Positions 45,745-56,460 are shown, counted from the stretch's first letter. The stretch is 64,000 nucleotides of DNA from Bowmanella sp. JS7-9 (GCF_004329715.1 NZ_JXSY01000002.1:62001-126000); one strand, 5' to 3'. The notes: generated from the sequence alone by a model not told the origin. Translations and numbers: made by a program.

Positions 45745-47127
45745 GTGACAGACAACTTTCAGGCGCTGCTGCTTAAAGTCTCTACAGATCCATCACTCGA
45801 TGGCGGTGATTTGCTTCATAGTACCCGATTGTTGATTGAGGCAGCCCTCAAGGGCTTGAATATTCATCGTGCCGGTATCTGGTTATGGAGTGAAGATCGC
45901 AATGGTATTGAGTGTGAACTTGTGATCGATAGCTGGCATCAGTTGGAGGTTGAGTCGTTACTGTTACAACGTCAGGACTTCCCCAACTATTTCGCGGCAC
46001 TAGATAAAGAGCGAGTGATTGCCGCCGATGATGCGCATCAGCACCCATCCACTAATGAATTCTCAGCGACCTATCTGACACCACTTGGGATCAATTCCAT
46101 GTTGGATGTTCCCCTGCGTTACAAAAGTAACGTCATCGGTATTCTCTGCTGTGAACATATTGGTCCTGCGAGGGTGTGGCGGGATACAGATATCAGCTTT
46201 GCCAGTGGATTAGCCGATTTGTATGGGCGGGCAAAAAATGCTGCCAATTCACTGCTGTATCAGCGTCAACTGGAAGCGAATAAGGCCGAATTGGAACAGA
46301 CAGTCAAAGCGCGCACCCAGCAGTTAGAAGAGAACTTATCGCGCCTTAAGGCCACGCAACAGCAGTTAATTGAAAGTGAAAAAATGGCGGCGCTGGGCAA
46401 TCTGGTGGCCGGTGTAGCGCATGAAATTAACAATCCGCTCGGCGTCGCTATTACAGCGGTAACTGCACAACAGGAGAGTCTTAAAAAACTTTTAGGATAT
46501 TTTAATGACGACAGATTATCCCGCCAAAAAATGCAGACATTCTTCCAGTTCAGCGATGAAGCACTGGGGGCAGTGACTCGCAATCTGGAAAGGGCAGCAA
46601 CCTTAGTTCGCAATTTTAAAAAGACAGCTGTCGATCAGTTTGTATATGACAAAGAGATGATCGATTTAGCCGATTATATCGAGATGGTAACGTCTAATTT
46701 GCGCCCCCTTGGCAAACAATATCAGGTGAAAATCCGTGTAATCTGCGAGGGCGCAATCCCGATCAGGACGTTCCCCGGAGCTATCGCGCAAATTTTGTCG
46801 AATCTGGTACTTAATGCCTGTATTCACGGCTTTGCCGGACGCGCTGACAGGGAGGACAATCAGGTGAACCTCTGCGCAACAATTGACGCTCCACATGTTG
46901 TTATGCGCATCACCGACAATGGAAACGGTATGTCCGCTAAAGTACTGGCGAATGCAACACAACCGTTTTTTACTACAAGACGACATCTCGGGGGATCGGG
47001 GTTGGGTCTGTCCATCGTATACAACCTCGTTAATCAGCAATTAAAAGGGCAATTCACTATTCAGTCAGATGTAGACCAGGGAACCTGTGTAGTTATCCGG
47101 CTGCCGATGGATGTTGATCGTCCTTAA
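45745..47127 (+). CDS. Soluble GAF-domain sensor histidine kinase
   Basis: 460 residues with a GTG start at 45745 and no transmembrane segment. Domains: GAF about 15-150 (ILCCEHIGPARVWRDTDISFA), coiled coil about 175-215 (ELEQTVKARTQQLEENLSRLKATQ), HisKA with phospho-acceptor His226 in GVAHEINNPLG, and HATPase with ILSNLVLNACIHG (N box), ITDNGNGM (G1) and GGSGLGLSIVYNLV (G2). No receiver domain and no response regulator gene nearby. It is flanked by two copies of the eda 3' end, which suggests insertion here. Input ligand unknown. Confidence 0.88.
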   Translation: MTDNFQALLLKVSTDPSLDGGDLLHSTRLLIEAALKGLNIHRAGIWLWSEDRNGIECELVIDSWHQLEVESLLLQRQDFPNYFAALDKERVIAADDAHQHPSTNEFSATYLTPLGINSMLDVPLRYKSNVIGILCCEHIGPARVWRDTDISFASGLADLYGRAKNAANSLLYQRQLEANKAELEQTVKARTQQLEENLSRLKATQQQLIESEKMAALGNLVAGVAHEINNPLGVAITAVTAQQESLKKLLGYFNDDRLSRQKMQTFFQFSDEALGAVTRNLERAATLVRNFKKTAVDQFVYDKEMIDLADYIEMVTSNLRPLGKQYQVKIRVICEGAIPIRTFPGAIAQILSNLVLNACIHGFAGRADREDNQVNLCATIDAPHVVMRITDNGNGMSAKVLANATQPFFTTRRHLGGSGLGLSIVYNLVNQQLKGQFTIQSDVDQGTCVVIRLPMDVDRP

Positions 47128-47155
47128 CGGGGGAATCATGATGTTTGTTCGGATT

Positions 47156-47204
47156 GGCACAAATTACTGAATTAGCCCGCACGGCCGTCGAGGGCGCCAA
47201 ATAA
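47156..47204 (+). pseudogene. Truncated eda 3' fragment
   Basis: In frame it encodes only [15 protein letters not shown] and a stop, the last residues of Eda with the final residue Lys in place of Arg. It has no start or upstream portion, so it is a remnant copy from a divergent eda allele. Confidence 0.85.
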
Positions 47205-47214
47205 CCTGAAATAC

Positions 47215-47238
47215 AAAGCCGCAATCGCGGCTTTTTTT
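47215..47238 (+). terminator. Terminator after the eda remnant
   Basis: Stem AAAGCCGC / GCGGCTTT with a 4-base loop and a long T-run; probably terminates the histidine kinase transcript now. Confidence 0.85.
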
Positions 47239-47311
47239 CTACCTGATGGTCTGAATCTGTGTCATTTCCGTACTGCTGTTGAAATAAATCGCAGCAAATA
47301 AGGATTTAAAA

Positions 47312-47881
47312 ATGCACAAAATGCTATGTGGCATCGCTGTACTAGGTAGCGTTCTGTTGAGTGGTTGTTCAGTGGATTTAGACGATTACACAGCGGATAA
47401 ACCACAATTCAGACTTAACCAGTATTTTGACCAGCCAATGACTGCCTGGGGCCTGTTACAGGATTACAGTGGTAAAGCGACCCGACGTTTTTGTGTGGAG
47501 ATCACCCCAAGTTGGCAGGGGGGCGAGGGGGTTCTCGATGAGCAATTCTATTTTGCTGATGGCGAACGCCAAACCCGAAAATGGCAGATTTCAGTCAAGC
47601 CTGATGGCAGTGTTACAGGTAGTGCCGGTGATGTCGAAGGGACGGCGCGAGGCGCAACGGTCGGCTCAGTGTTTCACTGGCAATACAATTTAAATTTGCA
47701 ACTGGAAGACAGCAGCATGACGGTATTTATGGATGACTGGATGTATCAGTTAGATAACCAGCGTCTGATGAACCGCACTTATATGCAGAAGTTTGGCATC
47801 ACGGTAGCTGAGTTATCTATCTTTTTTGATAAAAGCCATGGTGTGAATGGTTGTGAAGACTTTCGCGCAGTCCATCAATAG
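47312..47881 (+). CDS. DUF3833-family lipoprotein
   Basis: A 189-residue predicted lipoprotein with signal MHKMLCGIAVLGSVLLSGC and lipobox LLSGC (Cys19). A beta-rich lipocalin-like mature part includes WQGGEGVLDEQFYFADG, WQYNLNLQLEDSSMTVFMDDWMYQLD and MQKFGITVAEL, the arrangement of DUF3833 proteins. Periplasm or outer membrane; function unknown. Overlaps the convergent mutarotase gene by 7 bases. Confidence 0.82.
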   Translation: MHKMLCGIAVLGSVLLSGCSVDLDDYTADKPQFRLNQYFDQPMTAWGLLQDYSGKATRRFCVEITPSWQGGEGVLDEQFYFADGERQTRKWQISVKPDGSVTGSAGDVEGTARGATVGSVFHWQYNLNLQLEDSSMTVFMDDWMYQLDNQRLMNRTYMQKFGITVAELSIFFDKSHGVNGCEDFRAVHQ

Positions 47882-48717
47882 ATGGACTGCGTCAAACTAT
47901 GTTGTTCACCCGGTTCGAGCGTCAGGCCCTGAGTGACTGCAGCCTCGACACATAGCATAGTGAGGTAGCCGTCATCCGCCATATCCTGCATGCTTTGGCT
48001 CTTTTCCCGCCAGGGATTCCAGATAACCACAGAGTCATGCCCCTGCTGGGTCAGGCGTTGTGTCAACTGGTGGGTGCGTACCGACACATCGTTAATCCGG
48101 CACAAATGCACTCGGTCAGTTTCCGCGTCAATACCATAGGATTCGGGTGTTTGCGCGATGTTGGCGTCAGCCGTTTTATCAATAAATACGCCGGTTAAAC
48201 CATCTATCTGAACCTGATGAATATCATCCACATGCAAATAACTGTGCAGTGCCGCGCCAATTTGCACCGGGTTTTGACTGCCATTGCGGGTGATCAGCGA
48301 TACCTCTAAATAGCATCCTACCAGCACTTTTAGTTTTACCGAGCAAGGAGACGTAAACCAGGATGCCTGAGTATATGACGGCTCCAGTAATAACTCGGTG
48401 CCTGTTTGAGTATCACTGCTTTGAATAAGCTGCCATTGCAGGGTACGCAAATAGCCATGTTGCGGCGCCCCTGTTTCGCTTGGATGGGGGCCAAACCACG
48501 GCCAGCAAATGGGGATCCCTCCGCGGATCGGTTTGCTGCCATCCAATATGGCTTGTTCACTCATCCACAGGCGCGGCCTGCCATCATGTTTTGGCGTAAA
48601 GGTTAATACGTGCCCGCCGAATAACGCGATGCTGGCGCTGGCGTAGGGGTTATCGATATGAAGAATATCGAGACCGTGATCATTACTGGTAACGGTCAGA
48701 TAATTACTGCGATGCAT
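47875..48717 (-). CDS. D-hexose-6-phosphate mutarotase (YeaD-like)
   Basis: A 280-residue aldose-1-epimerase-fold protein interconverting hexose-6-phosphate anomers, useful for supplying the beta anomer to G6PDH. Family features: GGIPICWPWFGPHPSETGAPQHGYLRT with the active-site His and Arg, the middle VGAALHSYLHVDDI with the catalytic His, and FIDKTADANIAQ. Located between the Entner-Doudoroff operon and gapA, matching its role in hexose phosphate metabolism. Confidence 0.88.
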   Translation of the reverse strand: MHRSNYLTVTSNDHGLDILHIDNPYASASIALFGGHVLTFTPKHDGRPRLWMSEQAILDGSKPIRGGIPICWPWFGPHPSETGAPQHGYLRTLQWQLIQSSDTQTGTELLLEPSYTQASWFTSPCSVKLKVLVGCYLEVSLITRNGSQNPVQIGAALHSYLHVDDIHQVQIDGLTGVFIDKTADANIAQTPESYGIDAETDRVHLCRINDVSVRTHQLTQRLTQQGHDSVVIWNPWREKSQSMQDMADDGYLTMLCVEAAVTQGLTLEPGEQHSLTQSIY

Positions 48718-48733
48718 AACTCTCCGAAATGAA

Positions 48734-48759
48734 AAAAGCGACCAATCGGTCGCTTTTCA
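48734..48759 (-). terminator. Terminator after gapA
   Basis: Stem AAAAGCGACC / GGTCGCTTTT around AATC, lying 15 bases beyond the gapA stop in the minus direction and before the mutarotase start. Confidence 0.85.
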
Positions 48760-48773
48760 TCAGTTTATTTGGA

Positions 48774-49790
<1,017 letters not shown>

Positions 49791-49798
49791 TTAAATAA

Positions 49799-49813
49799 TG
49801 TAAATAAATTACA
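49799..49813. promoter_or_regulatory. HexR-like operator upstream of gapA
   Basis: TGTAAATAAATTACA matches the HexR consensus at 14 of 15 positions, 30 bases before the gapA start codon, a typical operator position. Confidence 0.8.
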
Positions 49814-50027
49814 AAAATTATGGATCAACTGGGTTTAAAGCGCAAATGTTCGTTAAATATTGTTATTTGTTTTCACGATGATGATTCCCTGTTGTTATGC
49901 AGGGAATAGTAAACCGGCTAACAAGACGATAATTTAGTCAATGTTGTGGGATTTTTCATGTCAGGGCCTTGTGAAACCCCTGTGCCAGGCATATTTGTTA
50001 AATACCGTCTAAAAATGGGAGTGGCGT

Positions 50028-50408
50028 ATGCAAAAAACACCGGAACAATGGCGAGATAGTCTCGATCCTGAAACCTACCGGGTGACCCGCGAAAAGGGCA
50101 CAGAGCGTCCGTTTACTGGTTTATTACTTAATGAAAAGCGCAGTGGTGAATACCACTGTGTGTGTTGTGATGCGTTGTTATTCACCAGTGAGCAGAAGTT
50201 TGACTCGGGTTGTGGTTGGCCGTCGTTTTTTGCAGAGGCACAGGACAATATCGATTACACGCTGGATCTCAGTCATGGTATGCGACGCACCGAGATTACC
50301 TGCAAGCACTGTCAGGCGCATTTAGGGCACGTGTTTAATGACGGACCGGCGCCAACCGGTCAGCGTTATTGTGTAAACTCGGTGTCGCTAAAATTTACCC
50401 CGAAATAA
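50028..50408 (+). CDS. msrB: Peptide methionine-(R)-S-oxide reductase MsrB
   Basis: 126 residues. Repairs the R-epimer of methionine sulfoxide. Zinc Cys pairs CVCC and CKHC, the [10 protein letters not shown] segment and the catalytic Cys in [13 protein letters not shown] are all present. Single-domain MsrB, no MsrA fusion and no signal peptide, so cytoplasmic. GGGAG precedes the ATG. Confidence 0.95.
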   Translation: MQKTPEQWRDSLDPETYRVTREKGTERPFTGLLLNEKRSGEYHCVCCDALLFTSEQKFDSGCGWPSFFAEAQDNIDYTLDLSHGMRRTEITCKHCQAHLGHVFNDGPAPTGQRYCVNSVSLKFTPK

Positions 50409-50446
50409 AAAAATTTCTGAAATTAATTTTCAGACCAGGGACCCGG

Positions 50447-51286
50447 TCATAGGGGAGCATGGTACTCCCCCTCTAGGATCTGCGCTAACAATGTCTCGGC
50501 CGCTTTTTCAGCACTGTGCTGGTAAATTTGCTGTTTTTTAAGCTGCTCGCGGATAAGACTCAGATTCAGCCCCGCGCCATATTGGTTAGCCAGATAGCCC
50601 CATTGGTAGCTTTGTAACCACTTCTCGTGACCGGCATAAATCACATGCAACGTAGCAAAAATCTCCGCCAGTGTTTTTTTGTCCCGCGGTGGCTGTTGCA
50701 GAGCGTGATGTAGCGCGACTAACGCCTGTTCATCCTGACGTTGAAACACATACAACTGACCGAGCATGCTTTGCTCAAAACTATCTAGTTTGGTCTTGGC
50801 GCGCAGGGTATTAACCAGCATGGCGGCAGCATCGCGATCCTGTAAATAGCGCCAGCGGTAAAATAACAATGGTGCCTGAGTCGAGCGCGCGCTGGATTGT
50901 TCACTCTTTGCTAACCACTGGCGGGTATGGCTGAGCGATGCACTGATATCCTGTTTGGAGTTCAGTTGCAGCGAATTATTGCGCAGTTCATGACTTAAAC
51001 ATTGCTCCAATTCGCGCAATGCCTGTAACTCGCGAAACTGACGACGTGCCAGTTTGGGCTGAGCGACATCTTGCTGCGCCTCGGCGAAGCGGGTTAAGAC
51101 CTCATGTTTGTGATGTTGGCACCAGGCGCTGTCGCCCAACGCGGCGCATTGCTGTGGATACCTGTCACACAAAACCTTCTGTGGAGGCGTAAACAGGGTG
51201 TCGCAGCCACTGAGGGCGAACAACCCGCTGATATATACAAAGGTAGATTTATTACGAAAAAAATCCCTGAAATTAGCGTAAGCCAC
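50447..51286 (-). CDS. DUF2989-family lipoprotein
   Basis: About 279 residues from a GTG at 51286 (AAGGT about 10 bases upstream); the frame extends to 51334. The N-terminus holds a signal ending FALSGC, a lipobox. The mature protein begins with a Cys-rich segment (LCDRYPQQCAALGDSAWCQHHK) characteristic of DUF2989, followed by helical TPR-like repeats (RLRWRY, EQSMLGQLYVFQRQDEQALVAL). Function unknown. Divergent from the second gap gene. Confidence 0.8.
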   Translation of the reverse strand: MAYANFRDFFRNKSTFVYISGLFALSGCDTLFTPPQKVLCDRYPQQCAALGDSAWCQHHKHEVLTRFAEAQQDVAQPKLARRQFRELQALRELEQCLSHELRNNSLQLNSKQDISASLSHTRQWLAKSEQSSARSTQAPLLFYRWRYLQDRDAAAMLVNTLRAKTKLDSFEQSMLGQLYVFQRQDEQALVALHHALQQPPRDKKTLAEIFATLHVIYAGHEKWLQSYQWGYLANQYGAGLNLSLIREQLKKQQIYQHSAEKAAETLLAQILEGEYHAPL

Positions 51287-51400
51287 TGCTTTTTGTACCT
51301 TTATTTCAAATTTGTCTTTATTGGCTATTTCCATAAAATACGCCGCGTCTGCACAGACAGCAATAACCCTACACAGATAAACACATAAGGCACAGCAGTG

Positions 51401-52846
51401 ATGAATCAGGATTTAGAACAAGCGTTGCAAAACAGTTGGCAGGAACGTCAGGAGTATGCGGAGCAAATGCAGCCTCTGGTTGGTAAGCTTTATCGCAATC
51501 AGGCCGTTGAGGTTACGCTGTTCGGGCGTACGCTAATCGGCGCCAGTTCCATTGATATCATCAAGGCACACCGTGCCGTGCGTCAGTACGTAGGTGAAAA
51601 ACTGCGTCTGCGCGAGACTTTTCCTCTGATAGAAGCCATGTCTGAAATGCAACTGGGCGGCGCCCAGGTTGATGTGGGCAAGCTGGCGGTAAAATTTAAA
51701 GCGTTACCGGCAGGTGCGGATGCCCGTGCGTTTATGGCACAGGAGCTGGCCAGTATCGTGGGTATTGGTCATAAGCAAAAACCTCGTGACGTGGTGCTGT
51801 ACGGTTTTGGCCGGATTGGTCGTTTATTGGCGCGCCTTTTGATCGAGCGTCAGGGTCAGCACAATTTGTTGCGTTTGCGTGCCATCGTGGTACGTGGCGG
51901 TAAAGATGGCGATTTAGAAAAACGTGCGTCGCTATTGCGTCGTGACTCAGTGCATGGGCCGTTCAACGGTAGCATTACTATCGATAATGAGCGCAGCGCG
52001 ATTAAAGCGAATGGCGCGTTTATTCAGGTCATTTATGCCAATTCACCGGCGGAGGTGGATTACACTCAATACGGCATTGAGGATGCGATTGTTATCGATA
52101 ACACAGGTATCTGGCGTGATCGCGACGGTCTGGGGCAGCACCTGCAGAGTAAAGGAGCAGCCAAAGTACTGTTAACCGCACCAGGTAAAGGCGATATTAA
52201 GAATATCGTATATGGCGTGAACCACACCGATATTACCAGTGCGGATACGATTCTGTCGGCGGCCAGTTGTACCACCAACGCCATCACACCGGTTCTGAAA
52301 GTATTGAATGAAAAGTTTCAGGTACAAAATGGTCATGTGGAAACAGTGCATTCTTACACCAATGACCAGAACCTGATTGATAACTACCATAAAGGTGCAC
52401 GTCGCGGGCGTAGTGCCGCTTTGAACATGGTTATTACTGAGACCGGCGCCGCCAAAGCGGTAGCTAAAGCCTACCCACAATTGGAAGGTAAGCTGACCGG
52501 TAATGCCATTCGTGTACCAACACCTAACGTGTCTATGGCGATTCTGAATTTGCAATTGGGCATGGAAACCAGCAAAGAAGAGATCAATACCTTCCTGCGT
52601 GATCAATCGTTGTTTTCGACGTTACAGCAGCAAATTGGCTACACTGCGTCGACTGAAATTGTATCGACAGATCTGGTGGGCACCCGTTTTGCGTCAGTAG
52701 TTGACTCAGATGCCACCATTGTTAGTGGTTCGCGCACAACTCTGTATTGCTGGTATGACAATGAGTTTGGTTATAGCTGTCAGGTTATGCGCGTGGTAGA
52801 AGATATGGCCGGCGTTACGCTGCCACACTTGCCAGCGGATAAATAA
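51401..52846 (+). CDS. Second glyceraldehyde-3-phosphate dehydrogenase (482-residue form)
   Basis: A GAPDH with about 125 extra N-terminal residues (QDLEQALQNSWQERQEYAEQ) before the usual Rossmann start VVLYGFGRIGRLLARLL. The catalytic Cys is in SAASCTTNAITPVLKVL. It has ETVHSYTNDQNLIDNYHK and GRSAALNMVITETGAAKA like phosphorylating GAPDHs and ends CWYDNEFGYSCQVMR. A 480-residue form of this kind is known from Shewanella-type genomes; direction preference (gluconeogenic) is inferred. ATG 51401 chosen over GTG 51398. Followed by a terminator. Confidence 0.88.
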   Translation: MNQDLEQALQNSWQERQEYAEQMQPLVGKLYRNQAVEVTLFGRTLIGASSIDIIKAHRAVRQYVGEKLRLRETFPLIEAMSEMQLGGAQVDVGKLAVKFKALPAGADARAFMAQELASIVGIGHKQKPRDVVLYGFGRIGRLLARLLIERQGQHNLLRLRAIVVRGGKDGDLEKRASLLRRDSVHGPFNGSITIDNERSAIKANGAFIQVIYANSPAEVDYTQYGIEDAIVIDNTGIWRDRDGLGQHLQSKGAAKVLLTAPGKGDIKNIVYGVNHTDITSADTILSAASCTTNAITPVLKVLNEKFQVQNGHVETVHSYTNDQNLIDNYHKGARRGRSAALNMVITETGAAKAVAKAYPQLEGKLTGNAIRVPTPNVSMAILNLQLGMETSKEEINTFLRDQSLFSTLQQQIGYTASTEIVSTDLVGTRFASVVDSDATIVSGSRTTLYCWYDNEFGYSCQVMRVVEDMAGVTLPHLPADK

Positions 52847-52872
52847 TCTCAGTACGTCATTTACAGCGTTAA

Positions 52873-52896
52873 AAAAGGCGGTCTGACCGCCTTTAT
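52873..52896 (+). terminator. Terminator after the second gap gene
   Basis: Stem AAAGGCGGTC / GACCGCCTTT with a tiny loop, then a partial T-run; the stop is about 25 bases upstream. Confidence 0.75.
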
Positions 52897-52926
52897 TGTT
52901 TTTGTTTTATTGATTTGTTTCAGGTA

Positions 52927-53349
52927 TCAGGTGCCATGTCGCTTAAAATCACTGTGCCCTGTACTAAACCCGTGCTGGTGCAACCAGCTGAAGGCCTGAT
53001 CTGCATTGGCAAATTGTCTGCGTTCAAAGTGGCCATGCACATCATGCACCATCTTATTCATCTGATAGGCTTTTAGCATATTCGGCGAAAATACCTGAGC
53101 GGCAAGGCAAAGGTTGTTGGCTATCGCCCAGAGAGTAAGCTCTTCGATGACCGGCTCAATTTCAGGCACACCCAATCCCCAATCGTCCAGATAGATAATA
53201 TGCCCCCACGGTTGTGCAAGCAGCTCGCCGGCGATTTGCTTAAACTCATCGGCGAATTCACGGGCAGTTTCAACGCACCAACTGCCAGACGCAGTGCCGA
53301 TTAATACCCGATGATCAACCCACAGGGAAAATCTGCCAAGCACAGACAT
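52927..53349 (-). CDS. Hypothetical 140-residue SpoIIAA/STAS-like protein
   Basis: Not firmly recognised. The pattern of a beta strand (RVLIGTASGSW), amphipathic helices (TAREFADEFKQIAGELL) and a second strand (WGHIIYLDDWGLG) resembles the small SpoIIAA-like/STAS fold. The C-terminal half has QVFSPNMLKAYQMNKMV and a Trp-rich end. No catalytic motif. Monocistronic on the minus strand between the gap gene and the carboxypeptidase gene. Confidence 0.55.
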   Translation of the reverse strand: MSVLGRFSLWVDHRVLIGTASGSWCVETAREFADEFKQIAGELLAQPWGHIIYLDDWGLGVPEIEPVIEELTLWAIANNLCLAAQVFSPNMLKAYQMNKMVHDVHGHFERRQFANADQAFSWLHQHGFSTGHSDFKRHGT

Positions 53350-53562
53350 ACAATGTCTCTACATGTTTTAGTGGAAAGGTATGGTTTACTTTAGCCCATG
53401 CCAGAGCCGTCAGGAAAGTCAGTATCCTGACGAACCGATTTTTTATGCGTGGAGTGTGGCATTTATTTCACAGATCCTTATGGGTATTGAGAGCCGGGAG
53501 GTGAATCCGCGCTGCTAAATATGCTAAATTGCACCGGTTTTTAATTTATCAGAAAGAGATTT

Positions 53563-54690
53563 ATGCGAATTAGCAGCAATTTCGACAGCGGCAACATCGA
53601 AGTGTTACGCGCCGAGCGAGCCGATGATATCCAATTGGCCATCCGCAAAGACAATCAATCAGAATTTTATCAGTGGTTCCATTTTCGTCTGGATTCTACA
53701 GCGATGGTAAACCACAAGCTGACCATCAATAACCTGGCAAAATCTGCTTACCCGGATGGTTGGGAAGGTTACAGCGCGGTAGCGTCATATGATCGTCAGG
53801 AATGGTTCCGCATCGATTGTGCCTTCGATGGCGACAGCCTGAGTATGGATTTTACCCCTGAATTTGACACCACATGGATTGCATATTTTGCCCCGTATGG
53901 CTACGAACGTCACTTGGACCTGCTGGCGTGGGCACAAACCTGTGACGATGTACGACTGATTCATCTGGGCGAAACACTGGATGGTCGGGATATGGATTTG
54001 CTGCAAATCGGTAGTGCAGAAGAGGGTAAAAAAGCCATCTGGATCACTGCGCGACAGCATCCCGGTGAGAGCATGGCCGAGTGGTTGACCGAAGGTCTGC
54101 TGGAGCGTTTGTTAGATGGGGAAGACGGCATTGCCCGTTCCTTGTTAGATAAAGCTGTGTTTTATGTGGTACCGAACATGAACCCGGACGGCTCGGCACG
54201 TGGTCATCTACGCACCAATGCGGTGGGTACCAACCTGAACCGTGAGTGGGCAACACCCAGCATGGATAAGAGCCCGGAAGTGTATCTGGTGATGCAAAAA
54301 ATGGCTGAGACAGGTGTGGATATGTATCTGGACGTGCACGGCGATGAAGCGCTGCCATACAACTTTGTGGCCGGCAGTGAGGGAAATCCTGGCTACAGTG
54401 ATCGCATTCGTACCCTGGAAAATGCGTTTAAACAGGCGTTAATTCAGACGACACCGGAATTTCAGGATGAATATGGTTATCCAAAAGAACAGCCTGGCCA
54501 GGCAAATCTGACCATTGCTTCCAATGCGGTTGGAGAGAAATATGATTGCCTGGCTTACACGCTGGAAATGCCATTTAAAGACAATGCCAATTTACCGGAT
54601 GCAATCTACGGCTGGTCGCCAAAACGTTGCAAACAATTGGGTGAAGATGTATTGGTTGCCATCCATGCTGTAGTCGATACACTACGCTAA
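53563..54690 (+). CDS. M14-family cytosolic-type zinc carboxypeptidase
   Basis: 375 residues, no signal peptide. An N-terminal beta-sandwich (about 1-125) precedes the M14 catalytic domain: zinc ligands in RQHPGESMAEW (HxxE) and LDVHGDEALPY (His), the substrate-binding NPDGSARGHLRTNAVGTNLNREW, and the catalytic Glu in YTLEMPFKDN. This layout resembles the AGBL/cytosolic carboxypeptidase branch. Substrate unknown; bacterial relatives may trim peptides or protein C-termini. AAAGAG precedes ATG 53563. Confidence 0.9.
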   Translation: MRISSNFDSGNIEVLRAERADDIQLAIRKDNQSEFYQWFHFRLDSTAMVNHKLTINNLAKSAYPDGWEGYSAVASYDRQEWFRIDCAFDGDSLSMDFTPEFDTTWIAYFAPYGYERHLDLLAWAQTCDDVRLIHLGETLDGRDMDLLQIGSAEEGKKAIWITARQHPGESMAEWLTEGLLERLLDGEDGIARSLLDKAVFYVVPNMNPDGSARGHLRTNAVGTNLNREWATPSMDKSPEVYLVMQKMAETGVDMYLDVHGDEALPYNFVAGSEGNPGYSDRIRTLENAFKQALIQTTPEFQDEYGYPKEQPGQANLTIASNAVGEKYDCLAYTLEMPFKDNANLPDAIYGWSPKRCKQLGEDVLVAIHAVVDTLR

Positions 54691-54698
54691 CAGGGAGC

Positions 54699-54720
54699 GA
54701 GCCGGGTAAAGCCCGGCTCA
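54699..54720 (+). other. GC-rich stem-loop after the carboxypeptidase gene
   Basis: GAGCCGGG / CCCGGCTC around a 5-base loop right after the stop. No T-run follows, so it may be only an mRNA 3' stem. Confidence 0.4.
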
Positions 54721-54775
54721 TTCATAACAATAAGCCGCAACAGGCGAATAAAATAATAACATCAAGGGGAACACT

Positions 54776-56455
54776 GTGGAGTCATTTCACGATTTTCTGA
54801 AGTTGCTGGATAGTCACCTAGGTGGCGCATTCTGGTTTCCTTATGTGCTGCTCGGGGTGGGGATTTTCTTCACCATCTACCTCAAATTTCCACAAATCCG
54901 TTATTTCAAACACGCGTGGAAAGTGGTCACAGGTAAATTTGATCGTAAGGGAGCCCCCGGCGATACATCTCACTTCCAGTCACTGGCAACAGCGTTATCC
55001 GGTACGGTTGGGACTGGTAATATCGGTGGGGTGGCGTTTGCTATTTTCCTTGGTGGCCCGGCCGCGTTGTTCTGGATGTGGGCAACCGCGTTTTTGGGGA
55101 TGACCACTAAATTTGTGGAAGTAACCCTGTCGCATAAATACCGGGTTAAAACCGAAGACGGCACCATGGCCGGCGGTCCGATGTATTACATGGAACGTCG
55201 CCTGAACATGAAATGGCTGGCCGTGGCCTTTGCCATTGCAACCGTGATTAGTTCATTCGGTACCGGTAGCTTGCCACAAGTTAACAACATTGCTGACAGT
55301 ATGGAGACCTCATTTGGCATTGAGCCTATGATCACCGGTGGCGTACTGGCGGTGTTATTGGGTCTGGTTATTCTGGGCGGGATTAAACGTATCGCTGCCG
55401 TTACCTCTCGGGTTGTGCCCTTTATGGCGGCACTGTATCTGATTGGGGCGATGGGCGTAATTTTTGCCAATCTGGAAAATATCGGCCCATCGTTTGTAGC
55501 AATTGTGGGTGATATCTTCACCGGATCGGCGGCAACCGGCGGGTTCCTTGGCGCGACGATTGCGTATGCGTTCAACCGTGGGGTCAACCGTGGTTTATTC
55601 TCCAACGAAGCGGGGCAGGGTTCCGCACCGATTGCGCACGCGGCGGCAAAAGCAGATGAGCCGGTTTCAGAAGGGATCGTGTCTATTCTCGAGCCGTTTA
55701 TCGATACCATCGTGATCTGTACCATTACCGGTTTGGTAATTCTGTCCTCTGGTGTATGGCACGAAAAGTTTGAAAACGTATTTGAGCGTTCCAGCCTGAC
55801 TTTTGTAAAAGGCGTGTATAGCGAGCAAAACGAACAAGACCGTGAGCAAATGTACCGTTACCTGAATGATCTGGACGGCCACAGCATCGAAAATTTCAAC
55901 GGTGAAATTCAGGTGATTAAAGGTCGTCCATTACCAGGGGATTATACCGTTATCCATGCCCGTTCATTTGCTGAAGATGTCAAAGTCAGCCTGGGTGATT
56001 TGGAAGAAGACTATACCGGTACTATCAATATTGAAAATGGTCTGCCAGTACGTGATGCAGTAATTGTGCATGGTAAATCGCTGATTCACTCTGCAGCATT
56101 GACCACGCAGGCATTTACCCGTGGCTTCTTTGGCGAGTACGGTAAATATATTGTCTCTATTGGTATCCTGTTGTTCGCCTTCTCTACTGCTATTGCTTGG
56201 TCTTATTACGGTGACCGTGCGATGACCTACCTGTTAGGGCCGCGCTCAGTGATGCCATATCGCGTAATCTACTGTGCGGGCTTCTTCTGGGCCTCATTCT
56301 CAGACACGGCACTGGTTTGGACTCTGGCTAACGTGGCAATTGTTGTTATGACCTTACCTAACCTGTTCGGTATAATGATGCTGCGCAAAGAAATGAAGCA
56401 AACGGTTAATCAGTACTGGGAAGATTTTGAAAAACAACATCCCGGTGAAAAATAA
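54776..56455 (+). CDS. AGCS-family sodium:alanine/glycine symporter with an extra extramembrane insert
   Basis: 559 residues, start GTG 54776 with AAGGGGA upstream. Family blocks: [30 protein letters not shown] and [26 protein letters not shown]. About 330-436 is an extra soluble segment (from [12 protein letters not shown] to [10 protein letters not shown]) with charged helix and beta stretches, between the TM segment ending LVILSSGVW and the next ([18 protein letters not shown]). Typical family members are about 450-490 residues, so the insert is distinctive. Transports alanine or glycine with Na+. Confidence 0.87.
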   Translation: MESFHDFLKLLDSHLGGAFWFPYVLLGVGIFFTIYLKFPQIRYFKHAWKVVTGKFDRKGAPGDTSHFQSLATALSGTVGTGNIGGVAFAIFLGGPAALFWMWATAFLGMTTKFVEVTLSHKYRVKTEDGTMAGGPMYYMERRLNMKWLAVAFAIATVISSFGTGSLPQVNNIADSMETSFGIEPMITGGVLAVLLGLVILGGIKRIAAVTSRVVPFMAALYLIGAMGVIFANLENIGPSFVAIVGDIFTGSAATGGFLGATIAYAFNRGVNRGLFSNEAGQGSAPIAHAAAKADEPVSEGIVSILEPFIDTIVICTITGLVILSSGVWHEKFENVFERSSLTFVKGVYSEQNEQDREQMYRYLNDLDGHSIENFNGEIQVIKGRPLPGDYTVIHARSFAEDVKVSLGDLEEDYTGTINIENGLPVRDAVIVHGKSLIHSAALTTQAFTRGFFGEYGKYIVSIGILLFAFSTAIAWSYYGDRAMTYLLGPRSVMPYRVIYCAGFFWASFSDTALVWTLANVAIVVMTLPNLFGIMMLRKEMKQTVNQYWEDFEKQHPGEK

Positions 56456-56460
56456 TCATT

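Larger units (their letters stand above)
45595..47188. repeat. Direct repeat of the eda 3' end flanking the histidine kinase
   Basis: 33 identical bases start at GGCACAAATTACTG, at 45595 (inside eda) and 47156 (after the kinase). Alignment continues 16 bases with 5 mismatches: two silent codon changes (GTA/GTC, GAA/GAG), one Arg-to-Lys codon and a common stop. Each copy is followed by its own rho-independent terminator with a similar stem (AAAGCCGC). The coordinates span both copies and the kinase between them. Confidence 0.9.

Noticed and set aside
45744..47127. Histidine kinase as part of a two-component pair
   Set aside because: No response regulator gene or receiver domain is encoded within the window, so only an orphan kinase is supported.
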